Shown piece by piece: positions 16,421 to 26,061 of a DNA stretch of 64,000 nt. Below the pieces are notes generated by a model. The model was not told where the DNA came from and did no database searches. It worked only from the letters and a program-made list of their open reading frames with translations. The first letter of the stretch is position 1. Each line of letters opens with the position of its first letter. Source of the DNA: Paenibacillus sp. PastM-3 (lineage in GTDB: Bacteria > Bacillota > Bacilli > Paenibacillales > Paenibacillaceae); the NCBI RefSeq assembly GCF_029893965.1, contig NZ_JARXXP010000001.1, positions 682,001 to 746,000 on the forward strand. Reading direction: 5' to 3'. Both the position numbers and the translations under genes were made by a program.

Positions 16421-17518
16421 CTATTGCAGAACGACCGTATCCCCGGCCTTCAGTCCGCTCAGAACCTCCGTTTTATCCGAAGTCTCCAGCCCGATCTTGA
16501 TCTCCTGGCGTTCGTAAACCCCGTCACCTTTATCCAGCATAACAAAGCTCTGTTCGCCTTCATGTATTACTGCCATACTGGAAACCACTACCGCATTCTC
16601 CCGGCGCGAGGTCTCGATATCCCCGCTCAGGCTTAAACCGCCGATCAGGTGCTCGTTAGGCTGCAGCGAAATGACCACATCAAATTGCGGAACCTGGCCG
16701 GCCGAATTCTGCCCGGTCGTGTTGGTCGCAAACTTGGAGACCTCCGTCACTTCTCCGCTCAGAATCAGATCCTTCATTGCCGTCATTTTCACATTAACTT
16801 TCATTCCCTGCTTGATCTTGAAAATGTCCTGCTCCCCGACTGAAGCAATGAACTCCAGCTTGTTCAGATCGACAATTTTGCCGATATACTGGTTGTCTGT
16901 CACCGTCTGCGGGCGTTCGGTGCTGCTGTCATACAGGAAAATCCCTGTAGCTGGCGCATGATATACAGCAGTGTTCAGCTTAGCCTTCTTATCCTTGAGC
17001 TCCTGCTGCTGGATTTCTGCGTTGACCTGATTCAGCTCATTATTCAGCCGGGCAGCCTCTTCTGCAGCCAACGCCTTGAGGCGTTCTGCCTCTGTACCGA
17101 TCGGAGCCGCGCTCTCATCCTCCTGCTGGCTGACAAAAGCGTTAAGCTCCGCCTCGAGCTCAGCCTTGCGGATCGCCGCCTCCGTCTGTGCAATCTCGTT
17201 CTTGAGTGTAGACTGGTCAAGGGTAAACAGCACATCGCCCTTCTTGACCTGTCCGCCGTTCTCCACCTTCCAACCGGTTACCTTGGAGGCAAACGGTGCA
17301 TAGACCAGCGTCTCCTCCTGGTACTGGGATTTCCCCTTGACCTGCACCGAGCTGGTCACTGTTTCCTGGGTCACAGGGAAGCTGATTACCTGCGGAGGCT
17401 CCATCACCATTTCCGCTTCCTCGCCCTTAAACAATTTGCCGTACAGCATATAACCTGCGCCTATAATGATTGCTGCGATAATAATCCATTTCAGGCTCCG
17501 CTTGATTATCCTTTTCAT
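16421..17518 (-). CDS. Efflux membrane-fusion (adaptor) protein, YknX/MacA-like
   Basis: A protein of about 365 residues with one N-terminal transmembrane helix (about 9-27), a biotinyl-lipoyl-like hybrid domain split around a coiled-coil hairpin (about 95-180), and a beta-barrel domain. The coiled coil contains long Glu/Ala/Leu runs. The ATG at 17518 has AAGGAAGC before it. It is the last gene of an operon whose upstream members encode a MacB-like ATPase and permease. It should link the permease to the cell wall side, as YknX does with YknYZ in Bacillus. Confidence 0.88.
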   Translation of the reverse strand: MKRIIKRSLKWIIIAAIIIGAGYMLYGKLFKGEEAEMVMEPPQVISFPVTQETVTSSVQVKGKSQYQEETLVYAPFASKVTGWKVENGGQVKKGDVLFTLDQSTLKNEIAQTEAAIRKAELEAELNAFVSQQEDESAAPIGTEAERLKALAAEEAARLNNELNQVNAEIQQQELKDKKAKLNTAVYHAPATGIFLYDSSTERPQTVTDNQYIGKIVDLNKLEFIASVGEQDIFKIKQGMKVNVKMTAMKDLILSGEVTEVSKFATNTTGQNSAGQVPQFDVVISLQPNEHLIGGLSLSGDIETSRRENAVVVSSMAVIHEGEQSFVMLDKGDGVYERQEIKIGLETSDKTEVLSGLKAGDTVVLQ

Positions 17519-17570
17519 TTTCGGGCTTCCTTTCAACTTGAATTACATTTACTATAGCTTGAGCCAACGG

Positions 17571-18947
17571 CTAATCCCGTTTAATCGCTGTAAGCGCGTC
17601 GGTTCTGGATGCACTGATTGCCGGGTAAATCCCTGACAGCACGCCAGTCATGATGGCAAAGGCCAGTCCTACCGGAATGGTCGTTAACGGGATGAAGAAG
17701 TTCAGGCTGTCCCCCGCTGTACCAACCAGCTTATTAAGCCCCATGATAATCAGATATGAGAACAGTACACCCAGCAGCCCTCCGAGAAGTCCGAGCAGCG
17801 CCGCTTCCGTAATGAACATATTGCGGATTTGCCCCATGTTGGCGCCCAGCACCTTCATAATACCGATCTGCCGTCTGCGCTGATGCGTGGACATCGTCAT
17901 GGCTACAATAATTGAGATGGATGCAATGACCAGGATGAATACCCCGATGCCGAGCGCAGCCATTTTTATCATATCGAACTGCTCCTTGAGCATCTCCTGC
18001 TGATACAGATTATCCATGGCACTCAGATTCAGCTTTTGGATCATGGCCTCCACCGATTTGATGTTGTCTGTGCTGTCCACCTTTACCGTAACGGTTTTGT
18101 AGCTGTTTTCCTCTACATTCGGGGTCATGCCGTTATTATTGCCGAAAGACAATTGCTCGGTCAGCATAGCAGCTGTTTCAAGCGAAACGTACATGATTTT
18201 TTCATAAGAGGCCCGCAGGTCATCTGTTCCTTCCGCCGTAGCCAGAATACCGCCCACCTGGAGCGCCGAGCTGAGCTTGACTTTACCCTCCGTGGTTGAA
18301 TAATCCGTTGCCTGAAGCTGCACCTGCTGCCTGTACATCTCTGAAGGAAGCACAGACAAGCTGTTGTACTGGTTCATGAGGTCCGAATTGAACGGGTCAG
18401 CCCCCATCTGCTCATACAGCTTTTGCCGGGTCTCATTGTCAATCAGACCGAGTGTCGCCCCGTAATTGAGCACTACCATGCCCGGAAGATCGGTAACACC
18501 GCCCTGCTTGAACTTAAAGCCGAACTCCTTAAGGGCCCGCAGGTCTGTTGCTTTAACTTGAACATCGGCAATTTTGTTATCAACCGTCAGCATCTGCATA
18601 TAACCGGCGTCTTCAAAAGGTGCAGCTGCCACAACATGATTCAGACTCTTTATAATCTCCAGCTTCTGGGCCGTGAGCTTGCCTGGGTCGAGGTTTTCAT
18701 TGTTCTGCGCAGCACCTCCACCGCTGGGCTGCGATGGAATGCCGCCGCCTGGAGTAACGGTGATTTCATCCATTTTAAAATTCCGGTTCACTTCGTCTGT
18801 TACATAAGTCTGGGCGGACTGGCCGATGCTGAGCGCAACAATGATGGCCGCACAGCCGATGGAGATCCCAGTCATGCACAGGCCGGTAACCACCTTCCGC
18901 CGTTTGACCTGATCCCAGGCCATCCGTGAAATATCCCTGATCTTCAT
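17571..18947 (-). CDS. MacB-like ABC permease, YknZ type
   Basis: A 458-residue permease with the MacB architecture: TM1 at about 20-42, an extracellular domain of about 270 residues, then three helices at about 325-450 and the family ending GIYPAISASRTDALTAIKRD. The extracellular part has an insert rich in Gly/Pro/Ser (GGGIPSQPSGGG, about residues 67-78). The start overlaps the ATPase stop (ATGA) and has AAGGAGG upstream. It likely exports a peptide, toxin or surface molecule. The substrate could relate to the large secreted protein encoded first in the operon. Confidence 0.9.
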   Translation of the reverse strand: MKIRDISRMAWDQVKRRKVVTGLCMTGISIGCAAIIVALSIGQSAQTYVTDEVNRNFKMDEITVTPGGGIPSQPSGGGAAQNNENLDPGKLTAQKLEIIKSLNHVVAAAPFEDAGYMQMLTVDNKIADVQVKATDLRALKEFGFKFKQGGVTDLPGMVVLNYGATLGLIDNETRQKLYEQMGADPFNSDLMNQYNSLSVLPSEMYRQQVQLQATDYSTTEGKVKLSSALQVGGILATAEGTDDLRASYEKIMYVSLETAAMLTEQLSFGNNNGMTPNVEENSYKTVTVKVDSTDNIKSVEAMIQKLNLSAMDNLYQQEMLKEQFDMIKMAALGIGVFILVIASISIIVAMTMSTHQRRRQIGIMKVLGANMGQIRNMFITEAALLGLLGGLLGVLFSYLIIMGLNKLVGTAGDSLNFFIPLTTIPVGLAFAIMTGVLSGIYPAISASRTDALTAIKRD

Positions 18948-19657
18948 CCCGTACCTCCTTGTGCGGACTCTGCATCTGCTGATGAAGGAGGATTGTTGAT
19001 CAGATAGCCGTCACGCAGGGAAAATGTGCGCTGCATCTGCTCTGCAACCTCCAGTTCATGTGTGACAACAATAAAAGTTGTCTTCAGGGACTGGTTCAGC
19101 TTCAGCAGAATCGCGATAATCTCTTCCTCTGTCCGGGTATCCAGATTACCGGTCGGCTCATCCGCGAATATAACGGAGGGCTCGGTAATCAGTGAACGGG
19201 CGATACTGACCCGCTGCTGCTGACCGCCTGAGAGCTGGGACGGGAACAAATCCGCTTTGTCCGGGATGCCGACCTGCTCCAGCAGCGCCAGCGCTTTTTG
19301 CTTGCGCACTGAGGGGGACACAGACTGGAATACGAGCGGTAGCTCAACATTTTCACGCACCGTAAGGCTTGTAATCAGCTCATAAGCCTGAAAGATAAAG
19401 CCGATGTGCTTGCGGCGGAATTCGGCCAGTTTATTCTCGCCCATCTGGACGATATCATGGCCGGCAATGTAAATATGGCCTTCCGTCGGCTTCATCAGCC
19501 CGGCCATCAGGTTCAGCATGGTGGATTTACCAGAGCCGGAGCTGCCGAGCAGCGCGACCATCTCACCTTTGTTGACTGTAAAATTAATGTCGTGCAGAAC
19601 CGGTGTCCATTCATTGCCGGTTTTGAACGAATGCTTGATATTTTCAACTCGCAACAT
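18944..19657 (-). CDS. MacB-like ABC transporter ATPase, YknY type
   Basis: A 237-residue ATPase with Walker A GSSGSGKST (about 38-46), signature LSGGQQQRV (about 142-150), Walker B VIFADEP and TH in the switch loop. The subfamily is the LolD/MacB/YknY group that works with FtsX-like permeases. It lies 34 bp downstream of the large secreted-protein gene and overlaps the permease gene by 4 bp. The C-terminal 15 residues are a Ser/Ala/Gly-rich tail. Confidence 0.9.
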   Translation of the reverse strand: MLRVENIKHSFKTGNEWTPVLHDINFTVNKGEMVALLGSSGSGKSTMLNLMAGLMKPTEGHIYIAGHDIVQMGENKLAEFRRKHIGFIFQAYELITSLTVRENVELPLVFQSVSPSVRKQKALALLEQVGIPDKADLFPSQLSGGQQQRVSIARSLITEPSVIFADEPTGNLDTRTEEEIIAILLKLNQSLKTTFIVVTHELEVAEQMQRTFSLRDGYLINNPPSSADAESAQGGTG

Positions 19658-19691
19658 GGAAGCTGCTCCTTTGTGGACTTAGAATAGATCG

Positions 19692-22265
19692 TTATTTCTC
19701 TGTCGCTTTCTCATCATCTGCCGGCTTAGGCAGCGGAATAAAACGCATGGTGAAGGTTTGGCCGCCCAGCTCCTGGCGTTCACCCTGGAACTCATCGAAA
19801 AATGTCAGCCTGTAAGTACCGCCGGTTATCTGCCTGTAGAGCATATTTGAAAAGGATACTGCATAGCTATGGTTGCTTCCCTCCGTCAAATCCGTACCAA
19901 ACGCCAGCACCTTGTCCTGGGATTGGCCGAAGGGGTCGGTAATTCTCAGCACCAGCTTATGTTCAGATTCTCCGGCATCATAGGCATTTTCCCGCTTCAG
20001 GTTGTATGTAATATTCAATGATACCGTATCACTGGCTTCCACATGGCTTGCGTCTGTGGTAATCACATTTAAGGTATACGGATAAAGGACAATATTTTGC
20101 AGATTGGCTGCCGGAACAACAGCCCGTGGAGTAAGCGGAAGCGAAGCTACATTGATAAATCCGGTCGGTTGTTCTCCACTCTCACTGAGCTTGCTGCCTG
20201 TCACACCTGATCCCAGATATGCCGCCACCTCTGCTGTAGCAACTGTTTTGGGCAGCTTGGCCCACAGTGTGATCAGCTGCTTACCGCCCGGTGTCGCCAG
20301 GTTGTCTGACTGGTTCACCTTGGCTTCGTAGAATTGTCCGTCCGCTGTTTTGAAATATGCCTGCAGGCGGGCCATCTTGCTCTGCCGCTTCTCGGCGCTG
20401 CTCATCAGAACCTCGGTGTACAGGATGTTGAAATTACTGCCTTCATAGACTGTCGTTTTGTTTTCCTGAACGGCAGCATTTTTGCCTTTGCCGGTAATAA
20501 CATAGCTGTCTCCGCGTTTAAGCTGGTTCACACTGCTTATGAAGCTGGTTGTGCTGAAGTCCAGGAACGGAATACTCTCGGTTTCCGATTTGACAGACAG
20601 ATTAACCCGCACATTGTCGAACTCATCCGTATACGGAATTTTGGTCAGCAAGGAAATGTCCGTATATTGACCCGGTGCAAGCACCGCCGCTTCCTTGTCC
20701 ATCAGCAGGTCGGTTGTTGCCGCCAGATTGTCGTTATCCAGCTTCAGTGCGCCTTTGAGATCAGGTATGGTGAGATTAACGGACTGGTTATTGGTAATTC
20801 TCACTTTGGCCAGGACAATATCATCATCTTTCCATGGGTAACGCTGTAGCGACTGCAGGCTGTAGGAGAATGTTCCGTACTGGTTCGTTGTTCCGTACTC
20901 CTGACCGCTGCGCACATCGGCCCGCAGGGTATACGGAATTGTAAAATAGGCAACCGGAAACACAAGCTTTGCAGATGTATCGCCAGCCGCCTCACCTGCC
21001 CCTGAGCCACCGGTATCATTACCGGCAGAGGCGGTTACTGCTTCAATCATTTGCAGCTGCAGAGAGGACTGCTCCACCTGAAGCGGAATTTCCGCAGTCA
21101 GCGGAACGACCTTGGTCTCCAGCGGCTTAAGGGTAAGACCGCTCAGACCCTTGGCATTAACCGGGAATGCTGTACCCTTGGCCGATTTGACTGACAATTC
21201 GTAAGCAGGCAGGGTCACCGCCTTGTTGCCGGTATTTTTGAGCTGCAGCTGGAAGGACCAGACTGCCTTGTCATCCTCTGCATAGACAGCGGCTCCGGTA
21301 AGCTTTGTATCCACTGTGTTGCTGTTTACGAGCATTTTTTTGACAGCACCGCTAGCCACTACAAGATCCGGAGTGGTAGCGGCCGGCAGCTTGAAGGAAG
21401 ATTTGGCCAGTTCAAGCTTAAGTGTTTCATCCTTCTGGGTGAACTGCAGCTTCATATTCGCCGTATTCAGGTAAGCAGGGATTTCGGTCAGATAAAAAAT
21501 GGTCCTTTTCTCCTGCGGCTGTATCTTATAGCCAGTCTGGGAGCTGTTCAAGGCAAGCTCAAAGGAAGTTCCGCTTGCTGTAACCAGATATGCCGAGTAG
21601 CCCGGATCTCCGAGTACGTTGCTGCCCTTATTGGTAATGTTGATGCCAACCATGGCGTATACTTTGCCGCCGTACTTATAAAGCTGCAGGGAGTCGGCGC
21701 TTGCCGAGACCGGAATATCGTTCATCTTGGTATTGATGCTTTTGCCCAATCCCGCTGTTGTGGAATAAGCAGCCGGAATAGCGAAGGAACCGGTATGCTT
21801 CAGGTATCCCTTGCTCTTCGTGTCCCACACATACATGGCAATCTTGACACCTGAGAGGGACTTCGTCTGGCCGATATTCACATAGTATGTAATACTCATG
21901 CTGTTCTTGGCAGCGATCTTTTTCTTCGTCGCATCTGCGGTCACCGGATTACCCGGAATGATTGAACCGCCCGGTGTGACGACACGGGAAAAATAACGCT
22001 GCAGATTCACAGTCGAGCTGCTGTTATTGGTAACTTTCAGGGTGTAGGTCAAAATATTACCGCCCGACTGCGTCCAAATGTTCACATCTTCAATCGCTGC
22101 GGTTACTCCTGCTGACATTGTAATCGGACTTATCTTGACTGCTGCTGCGGCTGACGTTTGGGTACCCGCCGCCTGAACTGCAGGCACCGCCAGGCTTCCT
22201 GCCAGCTGGGCAACGGTCAGGGTGCCCAGGAGCAGGGCAACCGATCTTTTTCTGAACTGTCTCAT
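19692..22265 (-). CDS. Large secreted protein with repeated beta-sandwich domains
   Basis: An 857-residue exported protein. The signal peptide (MRQFRKRSVALLLG..., cleavage after AVPAVQAAG near residue 31) is followed by four or five beta-rich modules of about 120-140 residues. Each carries a recurrent pattern: V/L-x-N-x-G/S near the start, a P-x-Y/L turn, and a late 'I/V-P...L-x-L' strand (compare around 210-285, 340-410, 500-575). The ATG at 22265 follows GGGAGG; the longer frame to 22397 has no ribosome site. I do not recognise the family. It is first in an operon with a MacAB-like transporter, so it may be that transporter's partner, sensor or substrate. Confidence 0.75.
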   Translation of the reverse strand: MRQFRKRSVALLLGTLTVAQLAGSLAVPAVQAAGTQTSAAAAVKISPITMSAGVTAAIEDVNIWTQSGGNILTYTLKVTNNSSSTVNLQRYFSRVVTPGGSIIPGNPVTADATKKKIAAKNSMSITYYVNIGQTKSLSGVKIAMYVWDTKSKGYLKHTGSFAIPAAYSTTAGLGKSINTKMNDIPVSASADSLQLYKYGGKVYAMVGINITNKGSNVLGDPGYSAYLVTASGTSFELALNSSQTGYKIQPQEKRTIFYLTEIPAYLNTANMKLQFTQKDETLKLELAKSSFKLPAATTPDLVVASGAVKKMLVNSNTVDTKLTGAAVYAEDDKAVWSFQLQLKNTGNKAVTLPAYELSVKSAKGTAFPVNAKGLSGLTLKPLETKVVPLTAEIPLQVEQSSLQLQMIEAVTASAGNDTGGSGAGEAAGDTSAKLVFPVAYFTIPYTLRADVRSGQEYGTTNQYGTFSYSLQSLQRYPWKDDDIVLAKVRITNNQSVNLTIPDLKGALKLDNDNLAATTDLLMDKEAAVLAPGQYTDISLLTKIPYTDEFDNVRVNLSVKSETESIPFLDFSTTSFISSVNQLKRGDSYVITGKGKNAAVQENKTTVYEGSNFNILYTEVLMSSAEKRQSKMARLQAYFKTADGQFYEAKVNQSDNLATPGGKQLITLWAKLPKTVATAEVAAYLGSGVTGSKLSESGEQPTGFINVASLPLTPRAVVPAANLQNIVLYPYTLNVITTDASHVEASDTVSLNITYNLKRENAYDAGESEHKLVLRITDPFGQSQDKVLAFGTDLTEGSNHSYAVSFSNMLYRQITGGTYRLTFFDEFQGERQELGGQTFTMRFIPLPKPADDEKATEK

Positions 22266-22448
22266 TAATTTCCTCCCAGAAATATTTGCTAGAGTTATTA
22301 TAGTTGCTATCACACAGGGAATTGTATCCAATTTGTAACTCTTCCTGTCACGTTGTAACCTTTTCCCCACCAACATCCTGCTAAACAGCGTGGTCATCGA
22401 CGTTTAAAGAACAGGCGTTGTTAACATTTCTCTTCCCTTCTACCAAAC

Positions 22449-23282
22449 CTATGAACGGAAAGAGCGGCGGTATTGGCTGGGAGGCAGGCCTTCTGCTTCT
22501 TTGAATACCTTGATAAAATAGCTGGACTGCTGGAAGCCGCTCTGGAGCGCGATTCTCTCGACCGGAAATTCCGTAGAGACCAGCAGCAGCTTGGCTCTGG
22601 CCAGCCGGCATTCGCTCAAATAACGGTTAGGCGTCTTTCCCATGGTGGAGCGGAACAGCCGCAGAAAATGATAGCTGCTGTATCCTGCAAGCCGCGACAT
22701 GCTTTCCAGTGTCCATGGCCGTTCACATTCGTTATGGATAATATCAGCTGAGCGGCGGATGGAATGGCGGATTTCCAGCGGAACCGATCCGTGCAGAGGC
22801 TCGGAGTTCTGCAGCAGGGTGACAAGAATTTCATACAGCACTGCTGACAAGCGGGGCTCGTTCTGTGTCTCGTAGGCTGCACTGAGGCGGTACATCTCCT
22901 CAAACAGGTGTTCAAGACCGGCATTCAGGTCAAATGTGAAAAAGTATCCCTGCGACTGGTCAGCTTCCTCCAATAATGGCAGGGATAACGAAGTGCTGAA
23001 GTGGACCCAGCGCACCTCCCATGGCTGCACGGGATCTGAGCCATACTGCTGATAAGCACCCCGGGGATAGAGAAAACCTCTGCCCATACCCATAGGTATC
23101 CTAATTCCATTCTGAAACACATACCCCGAACCGTCAAAAACCAGATGCAGATTGTAGCTGTTCAGCATCCCTTCGCTCCTGCGCTCCGCATGTTGCGGGA
23201 AATCGCTGTAATGCCCGATAAACTCCGGATAACAGACATAATGGGCATAAGCCGGAGCCGGAAGCACACGTTGTTTCATCAT
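22449..23282 (-). CDS. AraC-family regulator, probably of the beta-galactosidase
   Basis: A 277-residue AraC protein: cupin-like sensor (about 30-150) and C-terminal double HTH (about 175-275) with WTLESMSRLAGYSSYHFLRLFR and IALQSGFQQSSYFIKVFKEAEGLPPS split over the two helix pairs. AAGGAG lies 7 nt before the first of two ATGs. It is divergent from the GH42 gene with 143 bp between starts, the usual layout for a local activator responding to a galactoside. Confidence 0.9.
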   Translation of the reverse strand: MMKQRVLPAPAYAHYVCYPEFIGHYSDFPQHAERRSEGMLNSYNLHLVFDGSGYVFQNGIRIPMGMGRGFLYPRGAYQQYGSDPVQPWEVRWVHFSTSLSLPLLEEADQSQGYFFTFDLNAGLEHLFEEMYRLSAAYETQNEPRLSAVLYEILVTLLQNSEPLHGSVPLEIRHSIRRSADIIHNECERPWTLESMSRLAGYSSYHFLRLFRSTMGKTPNRYLSECRLARAKLLLVSTEFPVERIALQSGFQQSSYFIKVFKEAEGLPPSQYRRSFRS

Positions 23283-23425
23283 TGCCTTTCTCCTTTTCCT
23301 TTTGGATCTTCAGCACGCAATATAATCATATAATAGCAAGATTATGTTATATAAGACATCTCAGTGCGGCTATTACAATAGATTTATAGATTGTATAAAG
23401 CATCTTTTTACATTTGGAGGTTATG

Positions 23426-25480
23426 ATGAAGAAACCTGTTGCTGACCAGAAGTTTGAGCTTGGCGTTTGTTATTATCCGGAGCACTGGCCGGAGGAAATG
23501 TGGGATGACGATTACCGCCGCATGGTAGAGACAGGCTTTACCATTGTCCGGATGGGCGAGTTTGCCTGGTCCATTTTTGAACCGGAGGAAGGCCGCTTTC
23601 AGTTCGGGCTGTTCGACAAAGCCATTGATCTGGCGCATAGCCATGGACTCAAGGTGATCCTTGGAACACCAACGGCTACACCTCCTGCCTGGCTGACAGA
23701 AAAATATCCTGAAGTGCTTAACGTAACTCAAGAAGGCGTAACCCTGCAGCATGGCATGCGCCGGCATTATAATTACAGCAGTCCGAAGTACCGTGAGCTG
23801 TGTGCCCGGATCGTGACTCAAATGGCCGAGCGTTACAGCAGCCACCCCGGTGTTGCCGGCTGGCAGATTGACAATGAACTGAATTGTGAGATTAACGTAT
23901 TCTACTCTGAAAGCGATCACACTGCTTTCCGTGAATGGCTGCAGCGGAAATATGGCACGCTGGATAAGCTGAACGAAGCCTGGGGCACGGTTTTCTGGAA
24001 CCAGAGCTATACCAGCTGGTCCCAGGTTTTCCTGCCACGTCCTACGCCAGTTCCCGGGCAGCCCAATCCGCATCAGGCACTGGACGAGAAGCGTTTTATC
24101 TCCGACAATTCCATTTCGTTTGCCAAAGTACAGGCTGACATCCTCCGGGAAAAGGCTCCTGGACAATGGGTGACAACCAACGGCTTATTCGGTCATCTCG
24201 ACAGCCATGAGCTGAGCGATGAAATGCTCGACTTCTTCAGCTATGATTCCTATCCGCAGTTCTCCAGCATCTCTAATGATCTGAATGAGCGGAATCCGCT
24301 TGCTGACCGCAGCTGGAGCTTATCGTTATCGGTAGTGCGTTCGATCAGCCCTAACTATTGCATCATGGAGCAACAATCCGGACCGGGAGGCTGGGTTAAC
24401 CGGATGGATATGCCATCCCCTAAACCGGGACAGATGCGTCTTTGGACATACCAGTCCATTGCCCACGGCGCCGATATGGTACTCTACTTCCGCTGGAGAA
24501 CAGCTACCATGGGCAACGAGATTTACTGGCACGGTATCAATGACTATCACAATCTGCCGAACCGCAGAGTACGGGAAGCTGCAGAGATCGGCAAGGAGCT
24601 CGGCGCGGCAGGCAAAACTATTATCGGCACAACGGCCAAGGCATCCATTGCCATCGTGCGCGATTACGATAATGAATGGGACGGCGAATACGACATCTGG
24701 CACGGGCCGTTCATGTGGCAGAGCAACAAAGAGTGGTTCAAGGCGCTGCAGCATAAGCACATTCCAACAGACATAGTGTATATACGAAGCAAGACAACCG
24801 CTGAGGAATTGTCCCGCTATGAGGTGCTGGTCTATCCGCATCCCGCCATCATGACTGATGAAACGGCAGCTCTGCTGGATGAGTACGTGCAGCAGGGCGG
24901 CAAGCTGATCTTCGGCTGCCGGACCGGTTATAAGGATTCCCGGGGCCATTGCTATATGCGTGCATTCCCGGGAGCAGCCAAAGAGCTGTGCGGTATTACT
25001 GTTGAAGAATTCACTATGGTCAAAGGCAGACGCCTTCCGACAACCATTAAGTGGGCCCATGGAAGTGATGAGCTGACCGGCGCGGATTCCTTCAATGATA
25101 TTCTGCATGTGGAAGCCGATACTGTAGAGGTGATGGGTACCTACGCCAGCGATTATTACGCCGGCAAGCCCGCGGTTACACGGAACAAACGCGGCCTCGG
25201 CGAGGTATGGTATTACGGGGCTGTATTCAATGAGGAAGCAGCCGTGAGAATAATAGACAGTCTGGAGCTGGCTTCTCCTGCTGCCGGATGGCTGGAGCTG
25301 CCGGCCGAGGTGGAGCTGCAGATCCGCAGCAGCGAGTCCGCCAGCCTGACCTTCCTGCTTAACTATAACGAGCTGCCTGTGGAAATTCTGCTCAAGGAGG
25401 CCCGTACAGATTTACTGACAGGCCGAATACTGGAAGGTAAGTTCATTATGGACGGATTTGGCGTGCTGGTGCTTCAATAG
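23426..25480 (+). CDS. GH42 beta-galactosidase
   Basis: A protein of about 684 residues with three GH42 parts: a TIM-barrel catalytic domain (about 10-385), a trimerisation/glutamine-amidotransferase-like domain (about 390-600) and a small C-terminal beta domain. The acid/base Glu is in GWQIDNELN and the nucleophile Glu in IMEQQSGPGGW. The N-terminal GVCYYPEHWPEEMW is the family signature. The ATG at 23426 is best placed after TTGGAGG; the preceding ATG is only 2 nt from it. With no signal peptide, it cleaves imported beta-galactosides in the cytoplasm. Confidence 0.93.
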   Translation: MKKPVADQKFELGVCYYPEHWPEEMWDDDYRRMVETGFTIVRMGEFAWSIFEPEEGRFQFGLFDKAIDLAHSHGLKVILGTPTATPPAWLTEKYPEVLNVTQEGVTLQHGMRRHYNYSSPKYRELCARIVTQMAERYSSHPGVAGWQIDNELNCEINVFYSESDHTAFREWLQRKYGTLDKLNEAWGTVFWNQSYTSWSQVFLPRPTPVPGQPNPHQALDEKRFISDNSISFAKVQADILREKAPGQWVTTNGLFGHLDSHELSDEMLDFFSYDSYPQFSSISNDLNERNPLADRSWSLSLSVVRSISPNYCIMEQQSGPGGWVNRMDMPSPKPGQMRLWTYQSIAHGADMVLYFRWRTATMGNEIYWHGINDYHNLPNRRVREAAEIGKELGAAGKTIIGTTAKASIAIVRDYDNEWDGEYDIWHGPFMWQSNKEWFKALQHKHIPTDIVYIRSKTTAEELSRYEVLVYPHPAIMTDETAALLDEYVQQGGKLIFGCRTGYKDSRGHCYMRAFPGAAKELCGITVEEFTMVKGRRLPTTIKWAHGSDELTGADSFNDILHVEADTVEVMGTYASDYYAGKPAVTRNKRGLGEVWYYGAVFNEEAAVRIIDSLELASPAAGWLELPAEVELQIRSSESASLTFLLNYNELPVEILLKEARTDLLTGRILEGKFIMDGFGVLVLQ

Positions 25481-25557
25481 GCGGATGTCCATACCGGGAG
25501 GCTGTAACTTAGAGCCAATCAACCGTAACATTAAACCGATCAGAACAAAATAATGAA

Positions 25558-25606
25558 CCTCTCAGCCACAGTGCTCTTTACTTAAAATCGCACTGTGGCT
25601 GAGAGG
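25558..25606. repeat. 17-bp perfect inverted repeat
   Basis: The arms 25558-25574 (CCTCTCAGCCACAGTGC) and 25590-25606 are perfectly complementary around a 15-nt loop. No T-run follows on either strand. It may stabilise the 3' end of the beta-galactosidase mRNA. Confidence 0.8.
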
Positions 25607-25727
25607 CCTTCACGTTTAGGCTGCTGAGTGGCTTACACATTTAGGCTCGACCATGGCTCCCACATTTACGCTGCACAGTGGCTTCCTCATTTACGCTGCA
25701 CAGTTACTCCAACATGTAAGCTCCATC
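25603..25727. repeat. Five degenerate 25-bp tandem repeats
   Basis: Units begin at 25603, 25628, 25653, 25678 and 25703, exactly 25 bp apart. Units 3 and 4 are nearly identical, sharing CATTTACGCTGCACA; the outer ones are diverged. All keep GGCT...CA(T/C)(A/G)TTTA.GCT. There are no spacers, so it is not a CRISPR array. Confidence 0.75.
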
Positions 25728-25733
25728 ATTTAG

Positions 25734-25861
25734 TTGGATTTTCAACACTTAAAATCATCAAATCTCAGTATTTCAAATGTTTTGTTGGAAAATCAACACT
25801 TAGTTAGCACGAAATGTCTTCTTTGGTTCGAAAATAGCAAAAATAAGTGTTGTTTTTCCAA
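25734..25861. repeat. Three copies of an 18-bp AT-rich motif
   Basis: TTGGANNNTCAACACTTA occurs at 25734-25751 and 25785-25802. A one-change version occurs in inverse orientation at 25844-25861. The first two are 51 bp apart. Confidence 0.7.
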
Positions 25862-26061
25862 TTAGATTTTCCTTCCCGGTCATTTTCCAAGGAAATAGAT
25901 GATGAATTTCCACTTAGATTATATTTGGAAAGCCAAGTATCCCCCGAATAGCACTTCCCATCCTTGAGCAGATCAGCATAACTGTATCGTTACACCTAAA
26001 CAGGCGAACCCGCAGTTAGTTGCAGATCCCATTAGCCGCAGATCACGCAAATATATTAAAG

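Noticed and set aside
23408..24166. A 252-codon minus-strand frame across the 5' half of the GH42 gene
   Set aside because: It is antisense to the catalytic domain with intact active-site motifs. The translation lacks any domain and there is no ribosome site.
25603..25727. CRISPR-like appearance of regularly spaced repeats
   Set aside because: The 25-bp units are contiguous, without spacers, and there are no cas genes nearby.
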